Part shown: one piece after another, positions 56,004-64,000 of the stretch
Numbering within the stretch: position 1 is the first letter of the stretch
Layout: every line of letters starts with the position of its first letter
NCBI RefSeq assembly: GCF_900631955.1
Contig: NZ_UZWD01000028.1
Span: 62,001 to 126,000, forward strand
DNA: 64,000 nt
Direction of reading: 5' to 3'
Source: Devosia equisanguinis
Lineage (GTDB): Bacteria; Pseudomonadota; Alphaproteobacteria; Rhizobiales; Devosiaceae
Made by a program: the position numbers and the translations under genes
Notes under the pieces: model-generated
Seen by the model: the letters and a program-made list of their open reading frames with translations, nothing else
The model's database searches: none
What the model was told of the DNA's origin: nothing

Positions 56004-57299
56004 ATGACCAGTCCCAAACCCCGAATCGTCATTATCGGGGGTGGCTTTGGCGGACTGGCCGCGGCGCAGAAACTTGCGGGCGCCAATGTCGCGGTAACAC
56101 TGATCGACCGACGCAACCACCATCTGTTCCAGCCGCTGCTCTACCAGGTGGCCACGGCGGCACTCAGCCCCTCCGAGGTGGCCTGGCCCATACGGCACAT
56201 TCTGCGCAAGCAGGACAATGTGCAGGTGCTGATGGCCACAGTTGTCGGCGTGGATATCAACCAGCGCGCTGTTATCCTCGAGGATGGCAGCCATGTGCCC
56301 TACGATACACTGGTGGTGGCGACGGGCGCGCAGCACGCCTATTTCGACAAGGACGAGTGGGAGCAGTTCGCGCCCGGACTCAAAACGCTCGAAGACGCCA
56401 CTTCGATAAGGCGCCGTCTGTTACTTGCCTTCGAGGCAGCAGAGCGCGAGACCAATGCGGAAGCGCGGCGGGCGCTTTTGACTTTTGCCATTATCGGCGC
56501 TGGGCCGACGGGCGTGGAAATGGCAGGCGCAGTGGTCGAACTGGGACGCGCGAGCCTCAAGGATCAGTTTCGCAACATTACCCCAGCGGATTTGCGCGTC
56601 GTGCTGATCGAGGGCGCCGATCGCGTGCTGCTCAATTTCAGCCCCGACCTCTCGGCCTATACGCTGAAATCCTTGCGCGATCTGGGGGTGGAGGTAGAGC
56701 TCGGGCAGATGGTGAAGGCCATCGACGCCGACGGTGTCAGCTTCGGGGACAAACGCCTTCTCACCAAGACCATCATCTGGGCCGCCGGCGTTGCGGCCTC
56801 GCCGGCGGCAAAATGGCTTGACGCCGAGGCCGACAAGGCCGGCCGGGTCAAGGTCAATGCCGACCTCACCCTACCCGGCCACCCAGAGATCATCGTGGTG
56901 GGCGATACTGCCAGCATTTCGACACCAGAGGGCAAGCCGGTTCCGGGCGTGGCTCCGGCTGCCAAACAGGCGGGGGCACATGCGGCGCAGCTGATCCTGG
57001 CGCGACTGCGCGGCGATGCCAGCCCCCTGCCCTTTCGCTATGCCCATGCCGGGGACCTCGCCACCATTGGCAAGCGATCGGCGGTGATCGACTTCGGGAC
57101 AACCAAGCTCAAGGGTTGGATCGCCTGGTGGGTATGGGGCATTGCCCACATCTATTTCCTGGTGGATTTCAAGAACCGCATCTTCGTGGCGATGAGCTGG
57201 CTATGGATCTATCTCACCGGCCAGCGCAGTTCGCGACTGATCACCCACGGCATGGCGACGGAAAAGGCGCCACTCGAAGAGGTCGACGAGGCCGGTTAG
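56004..57299 (+). CDS. ndh: NADH dehydrogenase type II (NDH-2)
   Basis: Single-subunit membrane-bound NADH:quinone oxidoreductase that does not pump protons. ATG 56004 follows AGAGGAGG; the TTG at 55974 is less likely. Of 431 residues, the FAD fold is IVIIGGGFGGLAAAQKLAG at the start, with LIDRRNHHLFQPLLYQVATA, the NADH fold GAGPTGVEMAGAVVELGR near 172, and GDTASI near 305. The C-terminal amphipathic/hydrophobic part (WIAWWVWGIAHIYFLVDF) attaches it to the membrane, as in NDH-2 enzymes. Confidence 0.92.
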   Translation: MTSPKPRIVIIGGGFGGLAAAQKLAGANVAVTLIDRRNHHLFQPLLYQVATAALSPSEVAWPIRHILRKQDNVQVLMATVVGVDINQRAVILEDGSHVPYDTLVVATGAQHAYFDKDEWEQFAPGLKTLEDATSIRRRLLLAFEAAERETNAEARRALLTFAIIGAGPTGVEMAGAVVELGRASLKDQFRNITPADLRVVLIEGADRVLLNFSPDLSAYTLKSLRDLGVEVELGQMVKAIDADGVSFGDKRLLTKTIIWAAGVAASPAAKWLDAEADKAGRVKVNADLTLPGHPEIIVVGDTASISTPEGKPVPGVAPAAKQAGAHAAQLILARLRGDASPLPFRYAHAGDLATIGKRSAVIDFGTTKLKGWIAWWVWGIAHIYFLVDFKNRIFVAMSWLWIYLTGQRSSRLITHGMATEKAPLEEVDEAG

Positions 57300-57316
57300 C
57301 GCGCCGCTTCGGTAGG

Positions 57317-58231
57317 TCAAGCCTCGTTGGCAATGCTCACCACCGGCTTGGCCAGCTTGCGCTCGCGCAGCCAGATATAGAGGCCGCTGGCGATAACGAT
57401 GGGTGCGCCGACATAGAGCCAGACATCGGGCGGCTGGTGGAAGATGAACCAGCTGGCCGCCGCCATGAAGAAGATCTGGAAATAAGCGAAGGGGGCCAGC
57501 ACAGTGGCGGGAGCAAGGCCCGAGGCCATGGTGATCAACTGGTGTCCGACAAATCCAAAAACGCCCACCGCGAAGAAGGCGAACCAGCCATCGGCCGTAC
57601 TGGGCCAGGACCAGAAGAATGGCACGATCGGCAACAGGCAGATGGTCGCGAAAATGCCGACATAAAACTGGCTGGTCGCCGCGCTGTCGAAGCCCGAGAC
57701 CCGCCGGGTAAACAGCATGTAGAAGGCGGTGCTGAGCGCACCGAGCAGGCTGAGCAAGGCGGCGGGGTGGAAGGCGTCAGTGCCCGGGCGGACGATGACC
57801 AGCACACCGAGGAAACCAACGCCAATAGCGGTCCAGCGGCGCCAGCCGACCTTCTCGCCCAGCATTGGGACCGAAAGCGCGCAGATCAGCAGCGGCACGG
57901 TGAAGGCGATGGAGCCGGTGACGGTAAGCGGCAGATACTGCACAGCGAGGAAATTGCAGGCGGTGGAGCCAAGAAGTGCCAGCGCACGCAGGCCCTGCAG
58001 CCTGATGCTTCCGGTACGGACCAATGCGGTGCCGTGGCGCGGCAGGTGAATGGCGGCCACCATCAGCAGATGGATGAAGTAGCGCAGGAATACGATCTGG
58101 ATGAATGACACACCCACCATGCCCAGCCATTTGGCCGAGGAATCGATGCCGGTGAACATGAAATAGGCCAGAAGCGCCAAACCGATGCCAAACAAGCGGC
58201 GTTCGGTGGGCGGAGTAAAATTGGTCGACAT
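57317..58231 (-). CDS. DMT superfamily transporter (EamA type)
   Basis: A 304-residue inner-membrane carrier with ten hydrophobic helices in two EamA halves (residues about 10-140 and 150-290). The first half has LLAYFMFTGIDSSAKWLGM, and the second starts near GALSTAFYMLFTRRVSG. Such proteins export metabolites or amino acids, or take up drugs; nothing here decides. It is convergent with ndh, with 17 bases between the stops. Confidence 0.9.
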   Translation of the reverse strand: MSTNFTPPTERRLFGIGLALLAYFMFTGIDSSAKWLGMVGVSFIQIVFLRYFIHLLMVAAIHLPRHGTALVRTGSIRLQGLRALALLGSTACNFLAVQYLPLTVTGSIAFTVPLLICALSVPMLGEKVGWRRWTAIGVGFLGVLVIVRPGTDAFHPAALLSLLGALSTAFYMLFTRRVSGFDSAATSQFYVGIFATICLLPIVPFFWSWPSTADGWFAFFAVGVFGFVGHQLITMASGLAPATVLAPFAYFQIFFMAAASWFIFHQPPDVWLYVGAPIVIASGLYIWLRERKLAKPVVSIANEA

Positions 58232-58356
58232 TGCTGATCCGGACGCCAGACAAATGCGGCGCCGTCAGAGCGTCGAAGAAAGCGTCGGCGAAGTCAATGC
58301 GCAACGCCGCAAACTTGTATGGAAGTTTCTAAGACGCGCTGCCCTTCGTGGTCTTC

Positions 58357-58379
58357 GGCGCGGCCTAGATAGCCGCGCC
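58357..58379 (-). other. Stem-loop at the end of the beta-mannosidase gene
   Basis: GGCGCGGC at 58357-58364 pairs perfectly with GCCGCGCC at 58372-58379 (7-base loop). It touches the stop codon of the mannosidase gene on the minus strand. No T-run, so termination is only possible. Confidence 0.45.
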
Positions 58380-60898
58380 TAGAATGTCTCTGCCAGATGC
58401 CGGATCTTCAGCGACTTCTGCAAATCGGCAGAGGTCACTCTTGCTCCATGGCGCGGATGGAACACCAATTCCGCCTTTCGCCCCGGCAACAGGGTGATGG
58501 CATTGTCCGAGAAGTGGCCGGGCGCATCTACGCTGGCGGTTGCAAACAGCGCAGGCTTATCGGTCTCAAGGATCAGGACCGGCTTCCCGTCCCGGTCGAA
58601 CCAGGTGGCCGCGATGCTGGCGGGGACCAGCTCATAGGCCTTGTAAGCCTTGGGGAAGTAGTCGTTTTCGCCCAATACCCTGCCCGCGTCGTCCTTCCAG
58701 ACGAAGAACAGGAATTCGTCAGAGGCGAGGTCTGCCATGTCGATGGATGTGACATCCAGTGCGGCGTCGGGGCCGACATTGGTCTGGCCGGAGAACAAGC
58801 TGCGCTCGCCACCGGACACCTTGATCGCCTTGACCTCGAGCGTGATTGCCGCGTCGTATCCGGTGTCGTTGATGGCCTTGAGCAGCAATTCGTCCGGAAG
58901 CTGGCCGGCGACCGGGATGCCGCGCGAATTGGTACGCACATCACGCGTCTGCGGCACAGCGACGACATTGACGAGATTATAGAAGCGGCGTGCCATGTAA
59001 TGCATCAGCTTCCACTGCCCGCCATAGTCGAGGCTCGACCAGGACGCCACGGGCCAGATGTCGTTGATCTGCCAGTAGAGCGTGCCCATGCAACGCGGCT
59101 TGGTGGAGCGCCAATATTCGATGGCGGTCTTGATGGCGAGGCCCTGCTGGACCTGGGAGAGGAAGACCATCTGGTCGAAATCGCGCGGGAAGCGGAAATA
59201 GCGCGTCATGGTTTCGAGGATGCGGGCATTGCCGCCGTCATTGCGCTGGTGATTTTCCATCACCGGCGAGGACGGATTGCGGTCCTTGGGCTCGGAAAAG
59301 GTCTCGATGACATTCATCGAGGTGAAGGACTGAAAGCCGAATTCCGAGGCGAAGCGCGGATTGACGGAGCGGTAGGCCTCAAAGCTCTTGGCCGAGTGCC
59401 ATACATCCCAATAATGCGTGTCGCCGCGCGTATCGGCATGCCAGCCATCGGAAAAGTCCAGATAGCCCATGGAGGGCGAGGAGGGCCAGAACCGACGATC
59501 CGGATCTTCGTCCTCGACGATATTGCCGAGCATGGAGTTGAGGCGATCATAATTGGCTACATAGCGCTCGGGCGCGGCTTTGGTCTCGGGATACCAGTGC
59601 AGCGAGCCGATGACTTCGTTGTCACCGCACCAAAGAGCGATCGAGGCGTGATGGCTGAGCCGGCGCACCTGCTGGGTGATTTCGGCGCGGACGCTGGCGA
59701 GGAAGGGGCGGTCCGAGGGATAGCTCATGCAGGCGAACATGAAATCGTGCCAGATCAGCAGGCCAAGCTCGTCGCAGAGATCGTAGAAATAATCCGGCTC
59801 ATACTGGCCGCCGCCCCAGATGCGCAGCATGTTCATATTGGCGGCTTTGGCGCTGTCGAGGAGGTCGCGAATGACCGCCGGCGTAACGCGGCTGGGAATG
59901 GCGTCGGCAGGAATCCAGTTCGCGCCCATCATGGTGATATCGCGACCGTTGATGCGGCATTTGAAGGTATGGTCGATCGCGTCGGGTTCGACCACCCATT
60001 CCAGTTTGCGCAGCCCGATCTTGCGAGTGGTGATTTCGCCTTCCACATTAGTGACAAGCGCATAGAGCGGCTGCTCGCCCTGCCCGGCCGGCCACCAAAG
60101 TTTCGGGTTTGCAATGGTGAGCGTATGGGTGAAGACGTTTTCGCCCGGCTGCACTGCCACCTTGTGGGTGATGACCTGGCCATCGATGCTGTGCTCGACC
60201 TCCACCTCGCCATGGGCAAAGGCGAAGAGACGGGTCTTGATGGCAAGCTCAACGCTATTGTCGCCGTGGGCTTGCTCGACCTGCACGCTCTCCTGGCGGG
60301 CGAGGCGCGATTTGCGCAGGCTCATCCGGCCATAGACGCCGACCGGCATCAGGCAAATGCCCCAGTCCCAACCCGCATGGCAGGCTGCCTTGCGGATGAA
60401 GTTCATGTGGATGCCCTTGAGACCGTTGGTCTGGTAGTTCTTGGTGAACGGGATCGGAAAGGGATGGGCCTTGGCGCGGGCCTTGGCTATGTCGGGAGCG
60501 ATGTCGAAGGCGATGCGCAACGTGTTCTCGCCCTCATGCACGCGGCCGGTCACGTCGATGTCGTGGCGGAGGAAACTGTTATCGGTGCGGGCGATCTCGG
60601 CGCCGTTCAGGAAAATGGTGGCAATGCAGTCAACTTCGGCCAGCGTCAGCGTCAGATAGCCATCAATATCGGCCGCAGTGGCCGTGAAGCGGCGCTCGAC
60701 TTCCCAGGCCGTCTCATTGACCCATAGCACCTGCTTTTCGTTTTCCCCGTAATAGGGGTCCGGGATGAGGTCAGCCGCGAGCAGCGCGTGGTGGACGTCG
60801 CCGGGCAGCTGGATCGCGGTGGTGATGCCGCGGGCAGGCGCAGTCAGTGTGTACTGGCCATGCAGGTCCAGGCACGTATTGTTGGCGGCGATGGCCAT
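58379..60898 (-). CDS. Glycoside hydrolase family 2 beta-mannosidase
   Basis: Cleaves terminal beta-mannose from mannooligosaccharides. ATG 60898 has AAGGA 7 bases upstream; the frame is open further but that part has no homology. The 839-residue protein has the GH2 order: sugar-binding domain (residues 1-180), Ig-like domain, then TIM barrel from about 290. The acid/base glutamate is in ALWCGDNEVIGSLHW near 425 and the nucleophile in RFASEFGFQSFTSM near 525; ACHAGWDWGICLMPVGVYG near 167 is typical of beta-mannosidases. No signal peptide, so it is cytoplasmic and would act on imported sugar. Confidence 0.93.
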   Translation of the reverse strand: MAIAANNTCLDLHGQYTLTAPARGITTAIQLPGDVHHALLAADLIPDPYYGENEKQVLWVNETAWEVERRFTATAADIDGYLTLTLAEVDCIATIFLNGAEIARTDNSFLRHDIDVTGRVHEGENTLRIAFDIAPDIAKARAKAHPFPIPFTKNYQTNGLKGIHMNFIRKAACHAGWDWGICLMPVGVYGRMSLRKSRLARQESVQVEQAHGDNSVELAIKTRLFAFAHGEVEVEHSIDGQVITHKVAVQPGENVFTHTLTIANPKLWWPAGQGEQPLYALVTNVEGEITTRKIGLRKLEWVVEPDAIDHTFKCRINGRDITMMGANWIPADAIPSRVTPAVIRDLLDSAKAANMNMLRIWGGGQYEPDYFYDLCDELGLLIWHDFMFACMSYPSDRPFLASVRAEITQQVRRLSHHASIALWCGDNEVIGSLHWYPETKAAPERYVANYDRLNSMLGNIVEDEDPDRRFWPSSPSMGYLDFSDGWHADTRGDTHYWDVWHSAKSFEAYRSVNPRFASEFGFQSFTSMNVIETFSEPKDRNPSSPVMENHQRNDGGNARILETMTRYFRFPRDFDQMVFLSQVQQGLAIKTAIEYWRSTKPRCMGTLYWQINDIWPVASWSSLDYGGQWKLMHYMARRFYNLVNVVAVPQTRDVRTNSRGIPVAGQLPDELLLKAINDTGYDAAITLEVKAIKVSGGERSLFSGQTNVGPDAALDVTSIDMADLASDEFLFFVWKDDAGRVLGENDYFPKAYKAYELVPASIAATWFDRDGKPVLILETDKPALFATASVDAPGHFSDNAITLLPGRKAELVFHPRHGARVTSADLQKSLKIRHLAETF

Positions 60899-61127
60899 GG
60901 AAGGTCCTTTTGCGCTGGCTCGACCGGGCTGTCGACAGCTCCGACATCGAAATCGATTTCGAAACACGCTTTTAGCGATTTTGAGCAAGCGTTCCAATGG
61001 GGGCTGCAGCGGTTTCGAACAATTCTCGATCGGCGCGATTGCGACATTTTCTTGGCAGACCCCAGAACTGGTTTTCCTTTCTATTAGGACTTGCCAGCTT
61101 AGGGTCAGGGCTAGGAGACGCAAAATA

Positions 61128-63107
61128 ATGGCGCTGGTCCGGGGCATTGTGAGCAAGTTTGTGGGGGGGGACGACTCCCCTGCGCTCGCTCTGGCACAGT
61201 GGCGCGCACTCAGCCGCCAGATCCCCCTGCTCTACTTTCTGCTGCTGTCCAACACGCTGATCGTCGCCGGCATGTATCTGCCGGTCGCCCCGTTCGAATT
61301 GACCATTCTGGTGCCCGGCATCCTGACGGTGCTATGCGTGGTTCGCACCATCCAGTGGTGGTTGAAGCGCAATCGAGACGTGACCACAGAAGAGGCGCGG
61401 CGCACGCTGGCCAAGATGGTCGTGCTCGGCGCCGCGTTGGCGCTCGGGTTCACCGCCTGGAGCTTCAGCCTCTTTCCCTACGGCGACGCCTATCTGCAAT
61501 CGCAGGTGGCCTTCTATATGGGCATCACCACCATTGGCTGCATGTTCTGCCTGATGCATGTCCGGGCCGGCGCGCTGGCGGTGGGCGTCTGTGTCGTGGT
61601 TCCCTTCACCATCTTCTTCGCGGCCACCGGGCAGCCGACATTCATTGCCATTTCCATCAACATGGTGATGGTGATCGCGGTCCTGCTGATCATTCTGCTT
61701 GGCAATAACAAGGATTTTGCCGCGCTGGTGGCCTCGCGCAACGAAATGGCGAACCGGCAGGCCGAGACCCAGCGACTGCTGGACGAGAACCATCGCCTGG
61801 CCAATGTCGATACGCTGACGGGCATTCCCAACCGGCGATCGTTTACCCGGCAGTTGCACGAGGCGTTGGGGGCGGCCGAGCAAAATGGTCGATCCATCGC
61901 CGTTGCCCGCATCGACCTAGACCGGTTCAAATCTGTCAACGAAATCTTCGGCAAGATCACCGGCGACCGGATCTTGGTGGAGATCGCGCGCCGCATCGAA
62001 TCCATCAAGCGGGACAGCAGCATCCTGGCGCGTCTCGATGGCGACAATTTCGTTCTGATCCTGCAGGAGCCAACCGACGAGGCCTCGCTTGTCCGGTGCG
62101 GTGAGATGATCGCCCACGCCCTGCGCCCCTCGTTTGACATGCCGCTCGGTACTGTGCGCCTTTCCGCCTCATGCGGCTTTGCTGCCGCGCGCAAGGGCGA
62201 CACCGCCGACACCCTGTTTGACCGCGCCGACTACGCAACCTGGGTGGCCAAGCGCGACGGACGTGCGCGCAGCGTGGTGTTCTCGGGGGTGCATCAGCGC
62301 GAATTGCAGCAGGTGCGGCTCATGGAAAACCTGTTGCACACCGCCGATCTCGAGCGCGAAATCTACATTCTGCTGCAGCCGCAGTTCGACGTGGCTCTGG
62401 GCCGCACCACCGGCTTCGAGGTGCTGGCGCGCTGGCGCAATCCGCTTCTGGGCGAGGTTTCGCCGGCAGATTTCATTCCCATGGCCGAACGTACCGGCCA
62501 GATCAGCCGCATCACCCAAGTGGTGCTGCAAAAGGCACTCATCGTCGCCGAACAGCTGCCGCGCCCCCTGCGCCTCTCGGTCAATCTCTCAGCCAACGAT
62601 ATCGGTTCTTCCGCCGCCATCGAGCAGATCGCGGCGCTTGTCGGGGCTGCCGCCTCGCCCTGCCGTATCGACTTCGAAATCACCGAAACCGCGGTGTTGC
62701 GCGACCTCAAGCAGGCCAATCAATCGCTGCTGACCCTGCTGGGGTTGGGCGCGCGCATAGCGCTCGACGATTTCGGCACCGGGCATTCGAGCCTCACTCA
62801 TGTGCAGAAGCTACCGCTGCACCGGATCAAGATCGATCGCAGCTTTGTGGCCGAGGTCACCTGTGACCCCGCCAGCCGGGCCATCGTCAAGACCATGATC
62901 GACCTCTGCCGCAACCTTGGGATTTCCTGTGTTTTCGAGGGCATCGAGACAGAAGAGCAGCTGGAAGCCCTGCTGGGCCTCGGCGGCACGGTGATGCAGG
63001 GCTATCTCTTTGGTCGTCCTATGGCCTGCGATCAAATCGAGACTTATCTCGACAGCGAACGGCGGCGAGTCGGCGTGGTGCCCCAGCCGGTCGAACGCGC
63101 CGGCTGA
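61128..63107 (+). CDS. Membrane GGDEF-EAL protein with degenerate GGDEF
   Basis: A 659-residue c-di-GMP protein. ATG 61128 follows AGGAGA. Residues about 30-200 hold six hydrophobic helices. The GGDEF domain (about 220-390) has LANVDTLTGIPNRRSFTRQL, but the active site reads DGDNF near 304 instead of GG(D/E)EF, so cyclase activity is unlikely. The EAL domain (about 405-650) reads FEVLARWRNP with Glu431, and the metal and catalytic residues are kept: NLSAND, DFEITETA, DDFGTGHSSL, KIDRSF and EGIETEEQL. It is therefore probably a phosphodiesterase with a regulatory GTP-binding GGDEF. Confidence 0.92.
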   Translation: MALVRGIVSKFVGGDDSPALALAQWRALSRQIPLLYFLLLSNTLIVAGMYLPVAPFELTILVPGILTVLCVVRTIQWWLKRNRDVTTEEARRTLAKMVVLGAALALGFTAWSFSLFPYGDAYLQSQVAFYMGITTIGCMFCLMHVRAGALAVGVCVVVPFTIFFAATGQPTFIAISINMVMVIAVLLIILLGNNKDFAALVASRNEMANRQAETQRLLDENHRLANVDTLTGIPNRRSFTRQLHEALGAAEQNGRSIAVARIDLDRFKSVNEIFGKITGDRILVEIARRIESIKRDSSILARLDGDNFVLILQEPTDEASLVRCGEMIAHALRPSFDMPLGTVRLSASCGFAAARKGDTADTLFDRADYATWVAKRDGRARSVVFSGVHQRELQQVRLMENLLHTADLEREIYILLQPQFDVALGRTTGFEVLARWRNPLLGEVSPADFIPMAERTGQISRITQVVLQKALIVAEQLPRPLRLSVNLSANDIGSSAAIEQIAALVGAAASPCRIDFEITETAVLRDLKQANQSLLTLLGLGARIALDDFGTGHSSLTHVQKLPLHRIKIDRSFVAEVTCDPASRAIVKTMIDLCRNLGISCVFEGIETEEQLEALLGLGGTVMQGYLFGRPMACDQIETYLDSERRRVGVVPQPVERAG

Positions 63108-63112
63108 CCAAA

Positions 63113-63136
63113 CGGGCGGAACCGAAATTCCGCCCG
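63113..63136 (+). terminator. Stem-loop terminator after the GGDEF-EAL gene
   Basis: CGGGCGGAA at 63113-63121 pairs perfectly with TTCCGCCCG at 63128-63136 (6-base loop), 5 bases past the stop. The T-rich part after it is weak (CTCGTGTTT). Confidence 0.7.
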
Positions 63137-63150
63137 CTCGTGTTTGCCCG

Positions 63151-63473
63151 CCTTTCAGGACGCCCCGCCACTCGAGCATAGCTCTCGTGGCCTTGTCGGC
63201 TCCAGTCGCGCCACTTCGACGGCGGTCTGCGCAGCAGATCAAAGGCTCCAGTGGAGCCTTTGACGTCGAGAAGGCCACGAAGGCTGGGCCTGAGTGGCGC
63301 GCCTGGCCCTTCAGGACGCCCCGCCACTCGAGCATAGCTCTCGTGGCCTTGTCGGCTCCAGTCGCGCCACTGGCGCGCCTGGCCTTTCAGGACGCCCCGC
63401 CACTCGAGCATAGCTCTCGTGGCCTTGTCGGCTCCAGTCGCGCCACTGGCGCGCCTGGCCTTTCAGGACGCCT
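63151..63473. repeat. Imperfect 76-bp direct repeat array
   Basis: A segment running from CCTTTCAGGACGCC to TCGCGCCACT occurs at 63151-63215, again at 63308-63371 and 63382-63447, and as a partial copy at 63458-63473 that includes the end of the ABC gene. The last full copies are 76 bp apart. The first and second are separated by an unrelated 92-base part containing a hairpin at 63241-63261. No gene is seen in the array. Confidence 0.85.
63241..63261. other. Perfect hairpin within the repeat array
   Basis: AAAGGCTCC at 63241-63249 pairs with GGAGCCTTT at 63253-63261 around AGT. Such a stem with its own A and T ends can terminate in both directions, here between the GGDEF-EAL gene and the facing ABC gene. 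Confidence 0.6.
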
Positions 63474-64000
63474 CCAAGTCAAGGAAACCGCCGGATTGGC
63501 GTTGCCAGAGCATGGCATAGTGGCCGCCGGAGGCCAGAAGCTGGGCATGGGTGCCCTCTTCGACGATCCGGCCTTTTTCCAGCACCACCAGCCGATCCAT
63601 GGCCGCTATGGTGGAGAGGCGATGGGCTATGGCCACTACGGTCTTGCCCTGCATGAGCTGCGTGAGCTGCTCCTGGATCGCTGCCTCGACCTCGCTGTCC
63701 AGCGCCGATGTGGCTTCATCGAGCACCAGGATCGGGGCATTCTTGAGCAGCACCCGCGCAATGGCGACACGCTGGCGTTGCCCGCCCGACAGTTTGACGC
63801 CCCGCTCGCCGACATGGGCGTCGTAGCCCTTGCGGCCCTGCGGGTCGGACAGGCCCATGATCACCTCATGCACATTGGCCTGTTCGGCGGCGCGGATCAT
63901 CTCCGCGTCGCTGGCGTCGTGCCGACCATATTTTAGGTTCTCCCGCACCGAACGGTGCAGAAGCGAGGTATCCTGGCTGACGAGACCGATGGCAGCACGC
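63463..64000 (-). CDS. ABC transporter ATP-binding (exporter) protein, C-terminal part
   Basis: The frame runs off the window at 64000; 178 residues of an ATPase domain are visible. It starts within the Q-loop ([21 protein letters not shown]), and includes signature [16 protein letters not shown], Walker [13 protein letters not shown] and the H-loop [10 protein letters not shown]. The order and the last residues ([20 protein letters not shown]) are those of type I exporters (MsbA/LmrA-like) where the membrane domain precedes the ATPase, expected beyond the window. The final codons (GGCGTCCTGA) are the part that recurs in the repeat array. Confidence 0.92.
   Translation of the reverse strand, partial: RAAIGLVSQDTSLLHRSVRENLKYGRHDASDAEMIRAAEQANVHEVIMGLSDPQGRKGYDAHVGERGVKLSGGQRQRVAIARVLLKNAPILVLDEATSALDSEVEAAIQEQLTQLMQGKTVVAIAHRLSTIAAMDRLVVLEKGRIVEEGTHAQLLASGGHYAMLWQRQSGGFLDLEAS

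Noticed and set aside
58397-60727. A 776-codon plus-strand frame opposite the beta-mannosidase gene
   Set aside because: No motif and low-complexity composition; the minus strand carries a complete GH2 enzyme with both catalytic glutamates.
63151-63473. CRISPR array
   Set aside because: Units are 65-76 bases and nearly contiguous, without unique spacers of constant length, and no cas gene is present.

Overview
The window is about 64 kb of high-GC chromosome from an alphaproteobacterium, most likely a member of Hyphomicrobiales close to Devosia. This rests on the gene families present (DUF2865, an HWE-type histidine kinase, class II DAHP synthase, a second short glutamyl-tRNA synthetase, a FixK/FNR-type box) and on codon use; no 16S gene or other decisive marker is present. 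No rRNA, tRNA, CRISPR array, insertion sequence or prophage was recognised. Nearly all genes look native in base composition. The phd/doc toxin-antitoxin pair, with its AT-rich operator, and the repeat-bearing stretches near 25.8 kb and 63.2 kb are the most accessory-looking parts.

Layout. 1-6.2 kb: one operon with a nucleoside hydrolase (5' end cut by the window), a complete CUT1-type ABC importer (binding protein, two permeases, ATPase) and an adenosine deaminase-family enzyme, which together suggest uptake and breakdown of a purine nucleoside. 6.2-11.8 kb: a poorly coding stretch with one possible 30-residue membrane peptide, then fructose-1,6-bisphosphatase, an AGE-family sugar isomerase, an SDR oxidoreductase, nadC and cysQ. 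11.9-17.1 kb: a PadR regulator followed by an RND efflux adaptor and pump. 17.1-17.9 kb: a phd/doc module with four AGCTAA boxes. 17.9-20.1 kb (minus): an ArsR regulator with a CCC motif, coupled to an Atm1-type ABC exporter. 20.2-28.7 kb (minus): an anchored LysM protein with a probable CTG start, cimA, two GFA-type zinc proteins coupled to a VOC protein, a DUF559 protein with a palindromic repeat read in frame, cysS and a fumarylacetoacetase-family enzyme.

28.8-41.0 kb: a secreted DUF2865 protein (plus), then mostly minus-strand genes: gltX-nadE (overlapping), an outer-membrane barrel, a single-domain response regulator (plus) facing an HWE kinase, class II DAHP synthase, glutathione reductase, a DUF2059 protein and rpiA. 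41.2-48.2 kb: an L,D-transpeptidase, moaA, a secreted protein with two Tudor-like repeats, another small secreted protein, an AraC regulator, an Lrp regulator (minus), a membrane histidine kinase and a secreted protein. 48.2-52.7 kb: cobT and cobS divergent, a membrane-anchored aspartic protease, and an alpha/beta hydrolase fused to a polytopic membrane domain. 52.9-64 kb: dusA, a universal stress protein behind an FNR/FixK-type box, an FGGY sugar kinase behind a perfect 12-bp palindrome, NDH-2, a DMT transporter, a GH2 beta-mannosidase, a GGDEF-EAL protein with a degenerate GGDEF site, a 76-bp tandem repeat and the C-terminal part of an ABC exporter cut by the window end.

Most of the window is housekeeping and transport. 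The points most worth following are the CUT1 importer tied to nucleoside enzymes, the membrane-fused hydrolase, the ArsR-Atm1 pair, the VOC/GFA cassette, the secreted Tudor-like protein, and the repeats that enter or border coding sequence.
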